Source: Larix kaempferi
Lineage: Eukaryota > Streptophyta > Pinopsida > Pinales > Pinaceae
DNA length: 64,000 nucleotides
Assembly: GCA_027924585.1 (NCBI GenBank)
Contig: BSBM01000007.1
Location: 14,261,001-14,325,000 of the forward strand
Direction: 5' to 3'
In this document: one piece after another, positions 31,810 through 44,200 of the stretch
How positions within the stretch are numbered: position 1 is the stretch's first letter
Layout: each line of letters begins with the position of its first letter
The notes under the pieces: model-generated
Databases searched by the model: none
What the model saw: the letters and a program-made list of their open reading frames with translations, nothing else
What the model was told of the DNA's origin: nothing
Made by a program: the position numbers and the translations under genes

Positions 31810-34800
31810 ATACATAAGAACTTCCATCATTAGAAGAAAAACATGCATTTCTTCTTAAACAAGAAGAAAACTATTGGCATCTCAAGAGTAGGGCTAGATG
31901 GGCTGCCTTAGGTGAAGAGAATAGAAAATTTTTCCACAAGTATGCATCACATAGATGAAATATCAATGCCATTTGGGATTTACAAGATGATAATGGAAAT
32001 AAGATAAGTACTCTGACAGACTTGGAAAATTCTGCTAAAGAACATTTCTTGAATATTTTCTCAGATCTAGGTTCTAACAATATTGATGACTAGTTAAAAC
32101 TTCTACAGTACTATCCTTATTTTTTTCTCTCCAGAGGAAGGAATGGATGTGGGCAGAGCGATTAGTTTGGAGGAATTAAAGAAGATTATTCGGTTATTTG
32201 CATAAGATAAGAGTCCTGGCCCTGATGGGTGGACTGTTGAATCATTATGACCTCTTGCAAATGATTGAATTTTCTAGATTGGAGGGATGAATTATTGGAG
32301 GTCTAAATGCTACTTTTTTGGCTCTCATACCAAAGTGTGGTAATCCAAAGACTTTTAATGAATTTAGGCCAATTTCTTTATGTAACATGGCTTACAAGAT
32401 TATCGCTAAAATTATAGCAAACAGAATTAAGCCGAAGCTATTTAAGCTGATGTCAAAAGAATAGTTCGGTTTTTTGGGCCAATAGGAAGATCCTTGATGC
32501 AGTTGGCATTTCACAGGAGTGTCACCATACTATAAAAACTAGAAAGTTGAGTGCTTTGATTCTCAAGATGGACTTGGTTAAGGCCTATGATCAAGTAAAT
32601 TGAGTGTTTTTTAGACTTATGCTTCTACAAATTGGTCTCCCTCTTCTTGTTACAAATTGGAGTTTGGCTTTGTGATGTCAGCAAACTTTGCAATGTTGAT
32701 AAATGGTTCTCTTGCAACTTTTTTCGAAGCTCAAGGGGCTTGTGGCAAAGGTTCCCCGTTTACCTCTTGCTCTTCCTTTTGTTTATTGAGGGATTAAGTA
32801 GAATATAATGTGCAACGAGGAAAGAAGGTAAGTTGATTGGTATAAAAATTCCTCCCAAAGTATTTATCACCCAATTACTCTTTGTGGACGATGTTGTCCT
32901 CTTCGGTAGGGGTAATATGAAGGAATGGAAACTATATGTAGAAATTATTCAAGTCTTCTACTCTACTATGGGGATGGAAGCTATAATTAATAAGTCTTCT
33001 TTCTTTTGTAATAAGGTGTAAGATGAAGTACTTGAACAAATTTCCACATTATTATCTTTCAAATTGGTGTTTATTGACGAGGGTTTAAAATATTTGGGTT
33101 ATTATCTTAAACCAAATGGTTATGGGCCAAATGACTGGTTATGGCTAGTCCGAAAAATTGAGAAGAAAATTAGTCTTTGGTGTCATAAGTTTCTATCACT
33201 TGGTTGAAGACTCACATTGCTAAAATCAATGCTTACAGGAATGTTAGTGTGTTATCTCTTGATGGCTCATCTACCTCAGTCAAAATTAAAGATGATAAAA
33301 TCTCTTATGTTTATATTTTTGTGGTCCGGTAATTTGGAAGGCATGCATTATCATTTGGAAAAATGGGATCATATTACTTTGCCAAAGAAGCTTGGAGGTT
33401 GGAATATCAATAATTTATTTTGGTTCAACTCGGCTCTCTACTTGAAGAGTTTATGGCGTGGAATTTTTGGCTCAGGTTTGTGGTCTGTTGTCTTACATGG
33501 AAAATATATCAAGAAGGATCTCATTTCCTAGAGCAGAGCTCCTCCTCAAAATTATGCAAATGATTCTCTTTTTTGGTGTGGCTTCATGCACATTTTTCCT
33601 TGGATCAATAGCAATCTTGCATGGAAGGTGGAAAAAGGATATACACAACTTGTTGGGATTGATCCCTATATTGGTAATGAGTCTGATTTTATCCTTTCCC
33701 CGCTCATTCATGATCATCTTGTTGACTTTGGTTTTTTTACCCTCGCTGATATAAAGCATCCAAGGTTGTTACCGCACTCACAATCCTATTGGTTGAACAC
33801 AAAGGATCTTGGTCTGGGAAGTGTGTGGGAAGATGAATGGAAGAAATATATATCAAAATTAAATGCTGCAGCGATCAAACTAAATTATGAGGAGGACTAT
33901 TTGGTTTTGTGTAACAATTTGGTTACTGGGCAGATCACTGCATATACTTCTATTGTCAACAGGAATTTTAGTTGCCCTATAAAATGGTGATTCACACAAC
34001 TATGGAAATGGAGGTTACCTTTAAAATTAAAGTGTTTCTTTTGGTTGTGCTTTGAAGACTAGATCTTGACATGGAACAATCTACTTCGAAGAGGCAGAGT
34101 CGGCCCGAATATATGTTTCTTATGCAGGAGTGTGATGATAAATTGTTAATCATCTTTTTGTTTTTGGTAGTTTTGCTAAGACGGTTCTGAATCATGTTTG
34201 TTCTATCTTCAAAATTTCAAATAACTAGGCAAGGGGAAGCTTCGAACTCTCCTTCAAGTGTTGGCTCCAATCTCATGTTATTACTTGCTTATGTGTCTTG
34301 GGAACTGTGGAAGTGCCAGAATAAAGCAATATTCGATCAGCAAAACCCTTCAGTTTATTTGATTGTGAATAAAGTTGTAAATATGTTCAAAACATATATT
34401 ACAGGTGAGAAGAAAACTAAGTTTCCAAGAGTTATTATGAGTATTATGGGGCGTAGGTAAATGGCAGATGTGGAGCTGGTTTTTTTCTTATCATAAATGA
34501 GGATTTATACTTCAAAATGCGCTTGAGCTATGGGATTGGATCCAATACCAGATCAGAACTACTTGCTTTATGGGTTTTATTAAAAGTGGAAAACCTCTTT
34601 TTTATTGAATCCCTTCGTATCTTTGGTGACTTGTTGGTGATTGTTTAATGGAAAAAGAAGAATTTTTTCCTGAATCAAATTCTCTTGAACCATTGGTGTG
34701 AAAGTTGAATTTATGTTAAACTCTTTCTTTGATTGGTCGATCAACTATATTTACAGGAAATTGAATGATGTGGCGGATGCTCTCTCAAACGAAGCTCTCG

Positions 34801-35060
34801 ATGGTGAGGATGGTTGGCTCCAGTAGGAAGAATGGACAGACGGAATTAAGACTAATGAGGGATCCTTGTTGATGTTTGGGGACTAGTTTCTTTGTTGTCT
34901 TTGAGTTCCCTGCTATTGGTTGCTATTGGTTGTACTGTATTTTGTTGGACATATTTTTGTGGTTTAGTTTTCCTATGGATTGGGGTTCTGCTTAGTTTAT
35001 CAAAGAGTCATGTATTAGCATATGTTTTATTGCTATGTTTCCCAATTAAAGTTCTTGAAC
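31810..35060 (+). mobile_element. LINE 3' half (ORF2 linker, reverse transcriptase, RNase H, 3' UTR)
   Basis: Resumes LINE ORF2 with EENYWHLKSRARWAALGEEN, the linker that follows the endonuclease, then reverse transcriptase, zinc-binding region, RNase H and 3' UTR. From 33412 on it is a near copy of 1-1690. It probably belongs with the 5' half at 11800-13919; germin-like copy B (with Copia-1) lies between them. Directly beyond it lies antisense germin-like copy C. Confidence 0.75.
31815..34825 (+). pseudogene. LINE ORF2 reverse transcriptase and C-terminus
   Basis: In order: the SRARW linker (31880); SLEELKKIIRLFA then DKSPGPDGW (32170-32235); EFRPISLCNMAYKIIAKII (about 32355-32415); the catalytic motif QLLFVDDVVLFGRG (about 32872-32910); the LPKKLGGWNINNLFWFNSAL region (33385); then the zinc-binding region to about 34170 and RNase H remains to 34825. 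Many stops and frame changes break it, though 33217-33990 share one frame. At 33988 a TGA replaces the TGG found in the matching place in copy A (about 574). The protein copied LINE RNA at the target; it is dead. Confidence 0.8.
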
Positions 35061-35572
35061 TTTAGAAATGTACCTTCTGATTCAAAGTAATAGCAAAAGT
35101 ACAATTTTTTCTCCTTAAAAAAATATTATCTTATAAAATATTTTAATTTTAAACAAAAATGTAAAACATTTGTGACAAGTTTATGTTTCCACCTCGTCAT
35201 GATTTTCTGAATGCAACAATTTGGAATAATATGATACACTTTTAAAATGTTCATTCAATTTATTTAAAAAAAAAACATAAAATAGACACAGTATCATTGT
35301 TGTACTACTCAAAAATAAATGTATAGCTCTTACTTTATTGTGATGGGCAAAATATACATAGATAGGTGAGTTTGAACGAATGTCGAAGCAAATATAGAAG
35401 CTCGAGCCCAGAAATATACAGGTTTCTAGACACGCTAGCTACTTGATTGCCTACATGTTGGCGTGATTTCTTTGAATGTTGAGCGAAACACTCACTAAAA
35501 GGCCGTGGTAACATCTCTACAGGGGACACAACCACTGTTTGCAGTTTTCTTTAGACCATATTGATGCACTGC

Positions 35573-36339
35573 TCAATTCAGCCATTTTACTATCTTCTCG
35601 TCCACGTTCAAGGACATGGCCAGCGTTCTCAGAGGAATTCGTAACAAAGCCTCACTACTTGTCTGAAATCATATCATTGATCGAACATAATAGAATATAT
35701 GATAAGGGATAGCAGTATGAAATCATTAATATGCTGAAATAGTGCAGCCCTAGACTTGAAATTAAAATGAAGATACAATTAAAATGCAGCAATACCAGAG
35801 TGCCAGGGTTTTCACTGTTAAGGGCCGACAAATACTCAGCTTCCACGCTTCCAACGTTGAGTTCAAAATGGTGCATACCTCTAGGAAATACAGTAAGGTC
35901 CCACGGATGAATAATATCAATGCGTGGCACACCTAATTAATTTATAGCAAATAAATTTGGGTAATTAGATCATATATACATAATAATGAGAATACAGTTC
36001 ATGGTCTTATTAATAAGATGATTTGTTCAAAAAAGGATTACCAGTGGTGTCAACAAAGCCAACTTGAAGGGGTCCACCTGATAAAAGAGAAAGAACTTCT
36101 GAGGCTCTTGAGGCTCTTGGATGTGTATGAGGAAGGTTGCTTCCACATGGAACCATTTTAAACCTCACTATTGATAGCCCTTGAGCTCTGTAAAATCATT
36201 TAACACCATTAATTATATATCAAAATCTACAGGCCATCGAAACAAAATATATCATGAGAATATCTACAATCAAACAATATATGAATCAAATGAATATATT
36301 GAATATATATACCGCACTGCAGGAAAGTTTTGAGGACTG
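35573..36339 (-). pseudogene. Germin-like protein gene, copy C, exons 2-4 and end of exon 1
   Basis: Reading leftward: the last bases of exon 1 (36339-36313), a GT donor, an intron, then exon 2 (36187-36042) with GLSIVRFKMVPCGSNLPHTH and LQVGFVDTTG, the first cupin box with its HxH. Exon 3 (35932-35796) has FPRGMHHFELNVGS and NSENPGTL, the second box. Exon 4 (35662-35573) has TSSEALLRIPLRTLAMSLNV and ends at TGA. All three introns keep GT and AG. A 9-bp duplication (GAGGCTCTT, 36101-36120) adds three residues between HPRA and the metal-binding Glu. Germin-like proteins are secreted cupins, some with superoxide dismutase or oxalate oxidase activity. The gene is cut in exon 1 by Copia-2. Confidence 0.75.
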
Positions 36340-37345
36340 TGTTGGAAAATATGTATTAATGAGCTGATCGCGTATCAGAACTACGTCGGCTCTGTCAGCC
36401 GTTTTTTGTGTCAGCGGGATGACCGCAATGTCAGTATGTCAGTAAGTACTCATCGAATTGGCGCACGTCTTGTTTGCAGTTATGTAACCACGTTAATAGT
36501 TTGCAAGTCAATAAATCTTAGGTTAGAATTTATTTCAGTGTTTAATGCAATCCTGTAGCTTCCAGGTGACACGATCCTGAGTTGGTTGATTGAAACTGTA
36601 TAAGTAGAAGCTCGTAGTTTGAAACTCTAAGAGAGGTGTGTATGAGATAAATTATGCAGAGCAAGAGTGGAAGATTGTATTAAGAGCCCAAGATCTGTGA
36701 ATGTAAAAGATCGCAGTGAAAACTCATTTCCATGTATTGAGGAGCTGCCCAGTTTACTGTGGTAATATATAAGTCTATGTTTTATGTTTCATTCTCAAGA
36801 ATATTGTTTATTGCAAGTCACACATCATCTCCAATTTTACTTGTGTGAATGTTGTTTACATTAATCCGTAGTAAAAGGAATCAAGATTTCAATATAGTTC
36901 ACCACAGTGAAAGTTCTAAATTTGACAAGGCGTAACTTCACGTAAGATGTTATAGATGTTATAGTTGTTATGCATTAGAGAAATATATTTCATGATAAAG
37001 TTTGGTTAAGTGATCTGCGAAGTGTTTATGAAGCCGCGAAGTAAAGTATTGTGGTGAAGTTAACTTCGCATCACTGCGAAGTTCATCGCGCAGTAGAAAG
37101 TCGAAATCCTTTAGTTACTTTCCATGAAGTAAAAAGTTGAAATCACGCATTTAATCTCCGCGAAGTAAAAGGTGGTCTCTGCATAGTTAATCTGCGAAGT
37201 CAATTCTTAGTGAAGTAAGTGTTCCGCGAAGATAAAATTGAAGTTCTTTATTGTATGTTCGGCGAAGTCCGAAGAGAAGAAAAAGAAGATATTCATCCAC
37301 TGCATAGTTAAATCTTATTTACTGCGCGGTGTGCTTTTCCCTTGA
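36340..37345 (+). repeat. Copia-2 5' LTR
   Basis: Starts TGTTGGAAAATATG. A TATAAGTAG box lies near 36599. The last 350 bases hold about a dozen GCGAAGT or GTGAAGT boxes and a perfect stem-loop at 37062-37083. The end is placed at TTGA, two bases before the primer site, because the 3' LTR and target copy agree there; the usual terminal CA is absent. Confidence 0.9.
37062..37083 (+). other. Conserved stem-loop in Copia-2 LTR (5' copy)
   Basis: AACTTCGCA, four-base loop TCAC, then TGCGAAGTT: a perfect 9-bp stem. The 3' LTR keeps both arms at 49794-49815 with loop TTGC, while the surrounding boxes vary. Confidence 0.75.
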
Positions 37346-37347
37346 TC

Positions 37348-37360
37348 TGGTATCAGAGCC
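37348..37360 (+). promoter_or_regulatory. Copia-2 primer-binding site
   Basis: TGGTATCAGAGCC, a perfect plant tRNA-iMet match, two bases after the 5' LTR. Confidence 0.9.
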
Positions 37361-37410
37361 TGGTTTACGGAAAGAATAATTTTATTTACATAAGGGAAGA
37401 GCAGTTAAGA

Positions 37411-39099
37411 ATGGCTTCCACTTCTGGTAATATGCAAACTCCAATATTTTATGGTAAAAATTATGAATATTGGTCTCTAACCATGAAAGCTTTGTTTAGA
37501 GGTCAAGATGTATGGGAAATAGTCTAGCATGGCTATGCAGAACCAGTAAATCTAGCAGCATACAACAATCTCACACAAGCTGAGAAGGATTTTCTGAAGG
37601 AACAGAGGAAGAAATACGGAAATGCGTTGTTCCACATACATCAAGCGACACATGAATTAATACTCCCAAGAGTAGCAGCAGTGCAGTCAGCCAAGGAAGT
37701 GTGGGACACGCTGGAAACAACATACCAAGGTTTGAACAAGATGAAGACTACCAAACTACAAATTCTTAGAAGAGATTTTGAATCTCTGTCAATGAAAAAT
37801 ACAGAGTCAGTAGACTCATTCTATACTTGTTTAATTTGTCTGGTTAATCAAATAAAGTCTCATGGAGAAACTCTAGGTGACCAAAGGGTTGTTGAAAAAG
37901 TTCTTAGAGTTCTTCCAATGAAATTTGAATATTTGGTTGTAACTCTGGAGGAAAACAAAGATATGTCCATATTTACTATTGATGAGTTGCAAGCCTCATT
38001 ACCCAATCATGAACATAGAATTAGCGGTTCAGATACATCACTGGAAGGTGGATTCGCAACACAGTCATCCATAAGCCATGGAAGAGGCACAGAAAGATCA
38101 AACTCTAGAGGCAGAGGAAGAAGTTCTTTCAGAGGAGGTCGCAGCAGCAACTCTACGCATGTCACTGGTAGAGGCCAGAATCAGACTCCCAATTAGCCAA
38201 GTGGACAAAGGTATGACAAATAAAAAATTCAATGTCATTATTGTAAGAAGTATGGACACTTCGCATATGAATGCAGGAAGAAGGAGTATGACCAAGGAAA
38301 GCAAGGTGAAGCTCAGTCAAGCAACAACATCACTTCGAATAGCTCGTTGTTCTTAGCATGTGCATCTCCACTTGAATGCAATGTTGTCCAAGAAATTCCA
38401 AATGACATATGGTATTTAGATTCAGGCTATAGCAATCATATGACTGGTAATTTAAATCTATTTTCTAGTATAGATAAATCAGTTCAAATTGATGTCATAC
38501 TTGGAAATAATTTTCAAGTCATTGTTTTGGGAAAGGGTACTGTTGATATTTTAACCAAACAGGGGGAGCAAGAATATATGTCTGATGTTTATTACGTTCA
38601 AGGTTTGAAGCATAATTTGATGAGCACTGGACAACTGATGGGAAAAGGTTACAAAATTCATATGATAGGAAAGCGTTGTCTGATCAAAGACAAATATCCA
38701 AGCAATTAGTTGATAACCGAAGTGCAAATGACAAGAAATTGCTTGTTTCCTTTAAGGATTACACTAATCATAAAATAAAAAACAACTCAAGTTGTTCATG
38801 AAAGTCAGAATGAGAATTCTGGAATTGCGCTCAGCACAGAGAGCAAAGAAGTAGAGAGTCACTGCGCAAAGGAAGAAAAAGACCACGTAATGCAAGTTAC
38901 ATTTCAGATAGAAATGAAGGATGAATCTTGGTTATGGCTCTTCAGATTTGGACATCTAAATTTTGGTGGGCTAAAGCTACTGCACATGAAAGAAATGGTG
39001 AAAGGATTTCTGTTTATTGAAAAGCCAGAGAGAATTTGTGAAGGATGTATCTTTGGAAAACAACACAGAGAAACTTTTCCAGTCAGAAAGTCATATAGA
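37411..39099 (+). pseudogene. Copia-2 gag, protease and pre-integrase region
   Basis: The start at 37411 gives MASTSGNMQTPIFYGKNYEYW, the standard Copia gag opening, shortly after the primer site. A TAG at 37525 interrupts it. The gag domain continues with AKEVWDTLETTYQG and VVEKVLRVLPMKFE, then an Arg/Gly/Ser-rich stretch, an intact zinc knuckle CHYCKKYGHFAYEC (about 38233-38274), the protease WYLDSGYSNHMTGN (about 38410; DSGY where DSGA is usual) and the RFGHLNFGGL pre-integrase region with ICEGCIFGKQ. All share one frame with a handful of stops. Copia-3 interrupts at 39100. Confidence 0.85.
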
Positions 39100-39704
39100 T
39101 GTTAAATTTTGAGCATTAATTCACAATACTCTAGTATCTTTACTGAGAGAATAACATATACAGTATATCAATGCATAACAATCACAATAAGCATGACAAG
39201 CATCACAAGAATCAAAAGCATGAGAGACAAGAGACACAAAGTTTTCATGGGGAAAACCCTAAGGTGAAAAACCCCACAACTTCCTCAGAGATAGAGAGAG
39301 CAATGGCTCAACCAAAATACACTTGAGATAGTCTCCTAGAAGCAGATGATCCTCCTCCTCACTAGTGCGCTACTTTTTGAGTGAGAGAGAGATAACTTTT
39401 CAAATGATCTAAATAGAGATCTCCTGATCTCTATTTATACTAACCTGTTTTCCCAGTGACCTTATGGGGCCGACTTGTCTATCTAGATACATCCACAATA
39501 TAATATATATTTCAGGGCCGACCCCATGCCGACCCCACATATGGTGGTCTAATAACCCATCGGCAAGTACACACACTTGTGACACTTTTCAATCCACATG
39601 ACGACACTTCCTTATAGAGGAATAACACATCTCTAATGAGGGTACAATAAATATAAATGAAATACATAGATGAAATACATTCCGAAGTTACATATACATC
39701 AACA
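39100..39704 (-). repeat. Copia-3 LTR (left; 3' LTR)
   Basis: Starts TGTTAAATTTTG and ends ACATCAACA. Differs from the right LTR by scattered substitutions and a few small insertions, for example a 16-bp CCATGCCGACCCCACA-type duplication near 39525. Confidence 0.93.
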
Positions 39705-39716
39705 CTCCCTCTTAAC
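39705..39716 (-). promoter_or_regulatory. Copia-3 polypurine tract
   Basis: On the minus strand TTAAGAGGGAG lies directly before the 3' LTR. Confidence 0.8.
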
Positions 39717-39959
39717 TAGGAAGGTATTTCTCTACAGAGATCTGCTAGACAAGTCTTCTTCTTGGGATCATCGTCATTGATGCATCGTCATTATCATCAT
39801 CACTGCTGTTGCTATCTCAACCAATCTCTGACTCTACTTGTCATAGGAAGTTCTACAAAGCCAGTCATTTTTCATATTGGATGTAGGCCCACCACTTGCA
39901 GTTCTTCATCATAATTGGCCATACTATGGAAATCTCAGGACTTATTACGTGTGTCACAA

Positions 39960-40550
39960 AACCTTAAAAGAGTCTCTTGACTAGCAAGAACCCTAAAGAG
40001 CATCTGAGGCCTTTTTCATCCTGTCCAGATCTCCAGGACTTATTACATGTGACCCCACCACAAAACCTCGAAAGAGAATCCCAGGACTGATTATGAGCAC
40101 AAGGCTCAACCTATCAGATCTCCCAAGGCACAAATTACATGTGGTCACCACAAAACATCGAAAGAGCATCCCAGGACTGATTACGAGCACAATACTCAAC
40201 CTATCGGATCTCCCAGGGCACAAATTACATGTGGTCATGCAAAGCCTCGAAAGACCATCCCAGGACTGATTACGAGCACACGGCTCAACCTATCGGATCT
40301 CCCAGGGCACAAATTACATGCCATAGGACAAAAAATCGAAAGAGCATCTGCCAGATATCCCATGGCACAAATTACATGCCATAGGAAAAACCTCGAAAGA
40401 CTATCTGTAGATCTCCCAGGGCACAAATTATATGTCCTCCCAAGAAAAACCTCGAAAGAGCATTTTCTAGATATCCTAGGGTACAAATTACATGCCATAG
40501 GAAAAACCTCGAAAGACTATCTGCAAATCTCCTAGGGCACAAATTACATG
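39960..40550 (-). repeat. Tandem repeats in the Copia-3 3' non-coding region
   Basis: Units of about 105 bp (AACCTCGAAAGAGCATCCCA, GGACTGATTACGAGCACA, GATCTCCCAGGGCACAAATT), then shortened units of about 62 bp, six to eight in all. They lie between the pol stop and the polypurine tract. The open frames at 39993-40498 are translations of the repeat. Confidence 0.85.
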
Positions 40551-40559
40551 CTTATCTGC

Positions 40560-41160
40560 ACAACCTGTTCCACGGCCACAGAGTATCAACCTGATACTCA
40601 CCATACATCATCATGATGTACACATGATCATCCTGATCATCATCACTGCAACATCCTACTGCATGTCATCTGGAGCAACATCCTGAAGCTCATCATCCAC
40701 GATCACCCTAATCATACAATGCATCCACCTGATGCACACCAAGTATCTACCTGATACATATCATCATACACAGTGTATCCACCTAATACATAGATACATG
40801 ATACACATAATGTATCCATCAACATACATGATCTACCTGATCATACCTGATACATATCAACATACATGATCTACCTGATCATACAATGTATCCACCAGAT
40901 ATATATACAGATACATGATGCATATACAAAATACATACACATGATCCAACCAATCATATCCAACATCAACATGATGCGTACATACATATAAATGATCCAA
41001 CTGATCATATCCAACATCCAACATGATGCATACATACATATACATATAAATGATCCAACTGATCATATCCAACATCCAACATGATGCATACATACATATA
41101 TAGATGATCCAACTGATCATACAAAGCAGAAACCAGAACATCATCCTGATGCTCATCATC
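40560..41160 (-). repeat. Second tandem-repeat block in the Copia-3 3' non-coding region
   Basis: Low-complexity units built around TGATCCAACTGATCAT and CATGATGCATACATACATAT, period about 59 bp near 40970-41125, with looser TACATGATCTACCTGATCAT units before. Many TGATC...GATCA short palindromes. Open frames here are by-products. Confidence 0.8.
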
Positions 41161-41234
41161 CAGCGCTTACATCTACATCCATGTGAAGGATCCTCCTTCC
41201 AACATGCTTGGAATGGCTTCAGCAAATGTGTCCA

Positions 41235-44200
41235 TCACTTCTTCCTCGAAGTGTCATCAATCTGAAGAACACCAAGCCTCTCTCTGAAGTACTCGAACAT
41301 CACCTTGGCTAGTGGCTTCGTCAGCACATCTGCAATCTGCTTGTCCGTCGCAACATACAGGATCTTCACAGCTCCTCTCTACACCATATCCCTGATATAA
41401 TGATATTTGATCTCTATGTGTTTCGACCTGTCATGAAACACTGGGTTCTTGAACAACTTCACACAACTCTGGTTATCACAAAAGATACCAGTAGCATCCA
41501 ACGGAGATCAAATAACTCAGACAGTATCTTCCGTAACCATACTACCTCACAACTAGTTGAACAGGTTACAACATACTCTACCTCAGCTGTACTCAGTGCT
41601 ACGCAGGACTTCTTCCTGCTAAACCAAGAGATCACACCCGATCCCATTCTGAAGCAGCACCCAGATGTGCTCTTCCTATTTGCAGCACTGCCAGCCCAAT
41701 CTGAATCAACATAACCCTGCAGCTTAAATTTTTGATTCGCTTCATACTTGAGCCCATAATCCACTGTACCCTTCAGGTACCTCAGAACATGCTTTACAGC
41801 AACCAGGTGAATACTCCTCGGATCCGTCAGGAACTGTCTTAATGTGTTCACCGCAAAGCAAATATTTGGTCTCGTGTTCGTCAGGTACATCAAGGACCCA
41901 ATCATCTGACGATACTTAGAGACATCAACCGGCTCAGATGAAGCATCACATAGAAGCTTCAGATTCGATGCCATAGGTGTGGCCATGGCCTTGCAATCCA
42001 TCATCCTGAATCTCTTCAGGATATCTACTGTGTACTTCCTTTGACCAAGGAAGATCCCACCTGCATTCTGCCACACCTCCATACCTAGGAAATAATTCAT
42101 CATTCCCAAATCTTTCCTATCTGCAATCAATCTGTCATCTCCTGTTACAAATAAGTCATCTACATACAGGAGTAGAATCATAGGATTCCCTTCCTCAACC
42201 TTGTCGTAAAGGTTGGAATCCGCTTTACTCTTGTTCAAGCCCAAACTAGATAGGAAACTGTCCATCCTACCATACCAAGTTCTTGGAGCTTGCTTCAAGC
42301 CATACAAGGCTTTCTTCAATCTGCACACATACGACTCCCTATCATGTATTTCGAAACCAAGTGGCTGCTCCGCATATACTTCCTCTTCGACTACACCATT
42401 CAAGAAAGCAGTCTTGACATCCATCTGGTGTATTTTTCATTTCATTGCTACAGCTAGAGCAAGTACTGTTCTGAATGGAAGTATACTTGGCTATAGGTGC
42501 AAAAGTTTCTTCATAATCTATTCCCTCTTTCTGAGAGAAGCCACGAGCTACAAATCTTGCTTTGTATTTTTCTACACTGCCATCTGCAGCATGCTTGATT
42601 TTGTAGATCCATTTGGAAGTCACAACAGACTTCTCTTTAGGTCTTGGGACAACATCCCAAACATCATTCTTCATTATTTATTGGTATTCCTCAACCATGG
42701 CATCCTTCCATTCTTTCTTTTCCGCTTCTTCTTCATAACTGGAAGGTTCTTTGTTCATAATGTCACAGAGTAAAGCAACGTAGCTGGTATATGATCTGAT
42801 TCTCTTCTTTGCTCTGTGTTCTTCTTCTGGAATGCCAAATCTTTCTGCATCTTGAATGAGCTCTCTAGCCCATGCAGGTTTCCTCTTGTGAGAGTTATCC
42901 TTACAGGGTGGATCTACAGGTTCTTGCGGATCTTCAAACTCACAAACAACTTCTGGAATTGCTTCAGTCATGGTAGTGTCTTGAAATCTAGTTTCCTTAG
43001 GTTCTTCATAAACTTCGATAGGTGCCTTCCTTGATTTGATGAATGCTGAGTTTTCATCAAATGTTACATCCCTGCTGACATCAATCTTCTTGAACCCTGG
43101 AAAGTATATTCTGTAAGCCTTCGAGCTTTCACTGTAACCCACAAAGATACCCTTCTTCCCTGAAGGATCTAGTTTAGTCCTCTTTTCCTTTGGGACATGA
43201 GTGTATACTGGACAACCAAATATTCTGAGATGGCTGACTTTAGGTTTCTTACCAGAAAATACCTCTTCTGGTGTCTTGTTATCCAATATCTTGTGGGGTG
43301 TTTTGTTCTGCACATATACAGCTGTTCTAGCTGCTTCTGCCCATATATGCATAGGTAGATCCTGGTAATGCACCATTTCCCTTGCTGCTTCCATGATTGT
43401 TGTGTTCTTCCTTTCTGCAACTCCATTCTGTTGAGGATTATAAGGAGTAGTCAACCCCCTCTTAATCCCTGAATCACTACAAAGCTTCTTGAAGTCACCT
43501 GAGGTGAATTCTCCACCATTGTCGGATCTAAATGTTTTGATCTTCTTGTCAGTTTGATTCTCCATCAAGGTTTTGAATTCCTTGAATTTATCAAACACCT
43601 CATCTTTGCTCTTCAATAAGTATACCCAAGTCTTCCTGGAGAAGTCATCAATAAATGAGACATAGTAAACATACCCACTCAGAGAACTGGATGACATAGG
43701 ACCACATACATCTGAGTGGATGATTTCCAGGATGTCTTTTGCCTTGCTTTCACTGCTTGGGAAAGCCTTCTTAATATTCTTACCTTTTGCACATCCCTTG
43801 CAAACACCTTCATGTTTGGTCTTGATTTCAGGAAGACCCTCTACAGCCTTGCTTTCAATTGGAAGTGCCCTATAGTGCATATGAGCAAGTCTTCTATGCC
43901 AAAGTTCACTTGGCTCCATGGATTCATGTACCATGGCATGCTCAGGTTGTCCCTTCAATTTATACAAACCTCCCTCTTGCTTTCCAATCACTACTGCATC
44001 ATCTATGTTCTTTCCCTTTTGCCACATTAGGACTTGGCCATCCAAAAATGAAACCCTCATACCTTTTTCATCCAATGGAGAGATGGAGAGTAAGTTCTTC
44101 TTGAGCCCAAGTACATAAAGGACTTCTTTCATCTTCAAATATTTTCCATAATCTAGGTTGTAGGAGGCTTCACCACTTCCTTTGATTGGGTATTGATAAT

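Noticed and set aside
39993-40498. Cys-rich open frames on the minus strand as small secreted proteins
   Set aside because: They are translations of the 105-bp tandem repeat in the Copia-3 3' region; no signal peptide or independent start.
40560-41160. tRNA-like or structured RNA gene suggested by many short palindromes
   Set aside because: No cloverleaf or known RNA motif; the palindromes come from a simple repeat built on TGATC.
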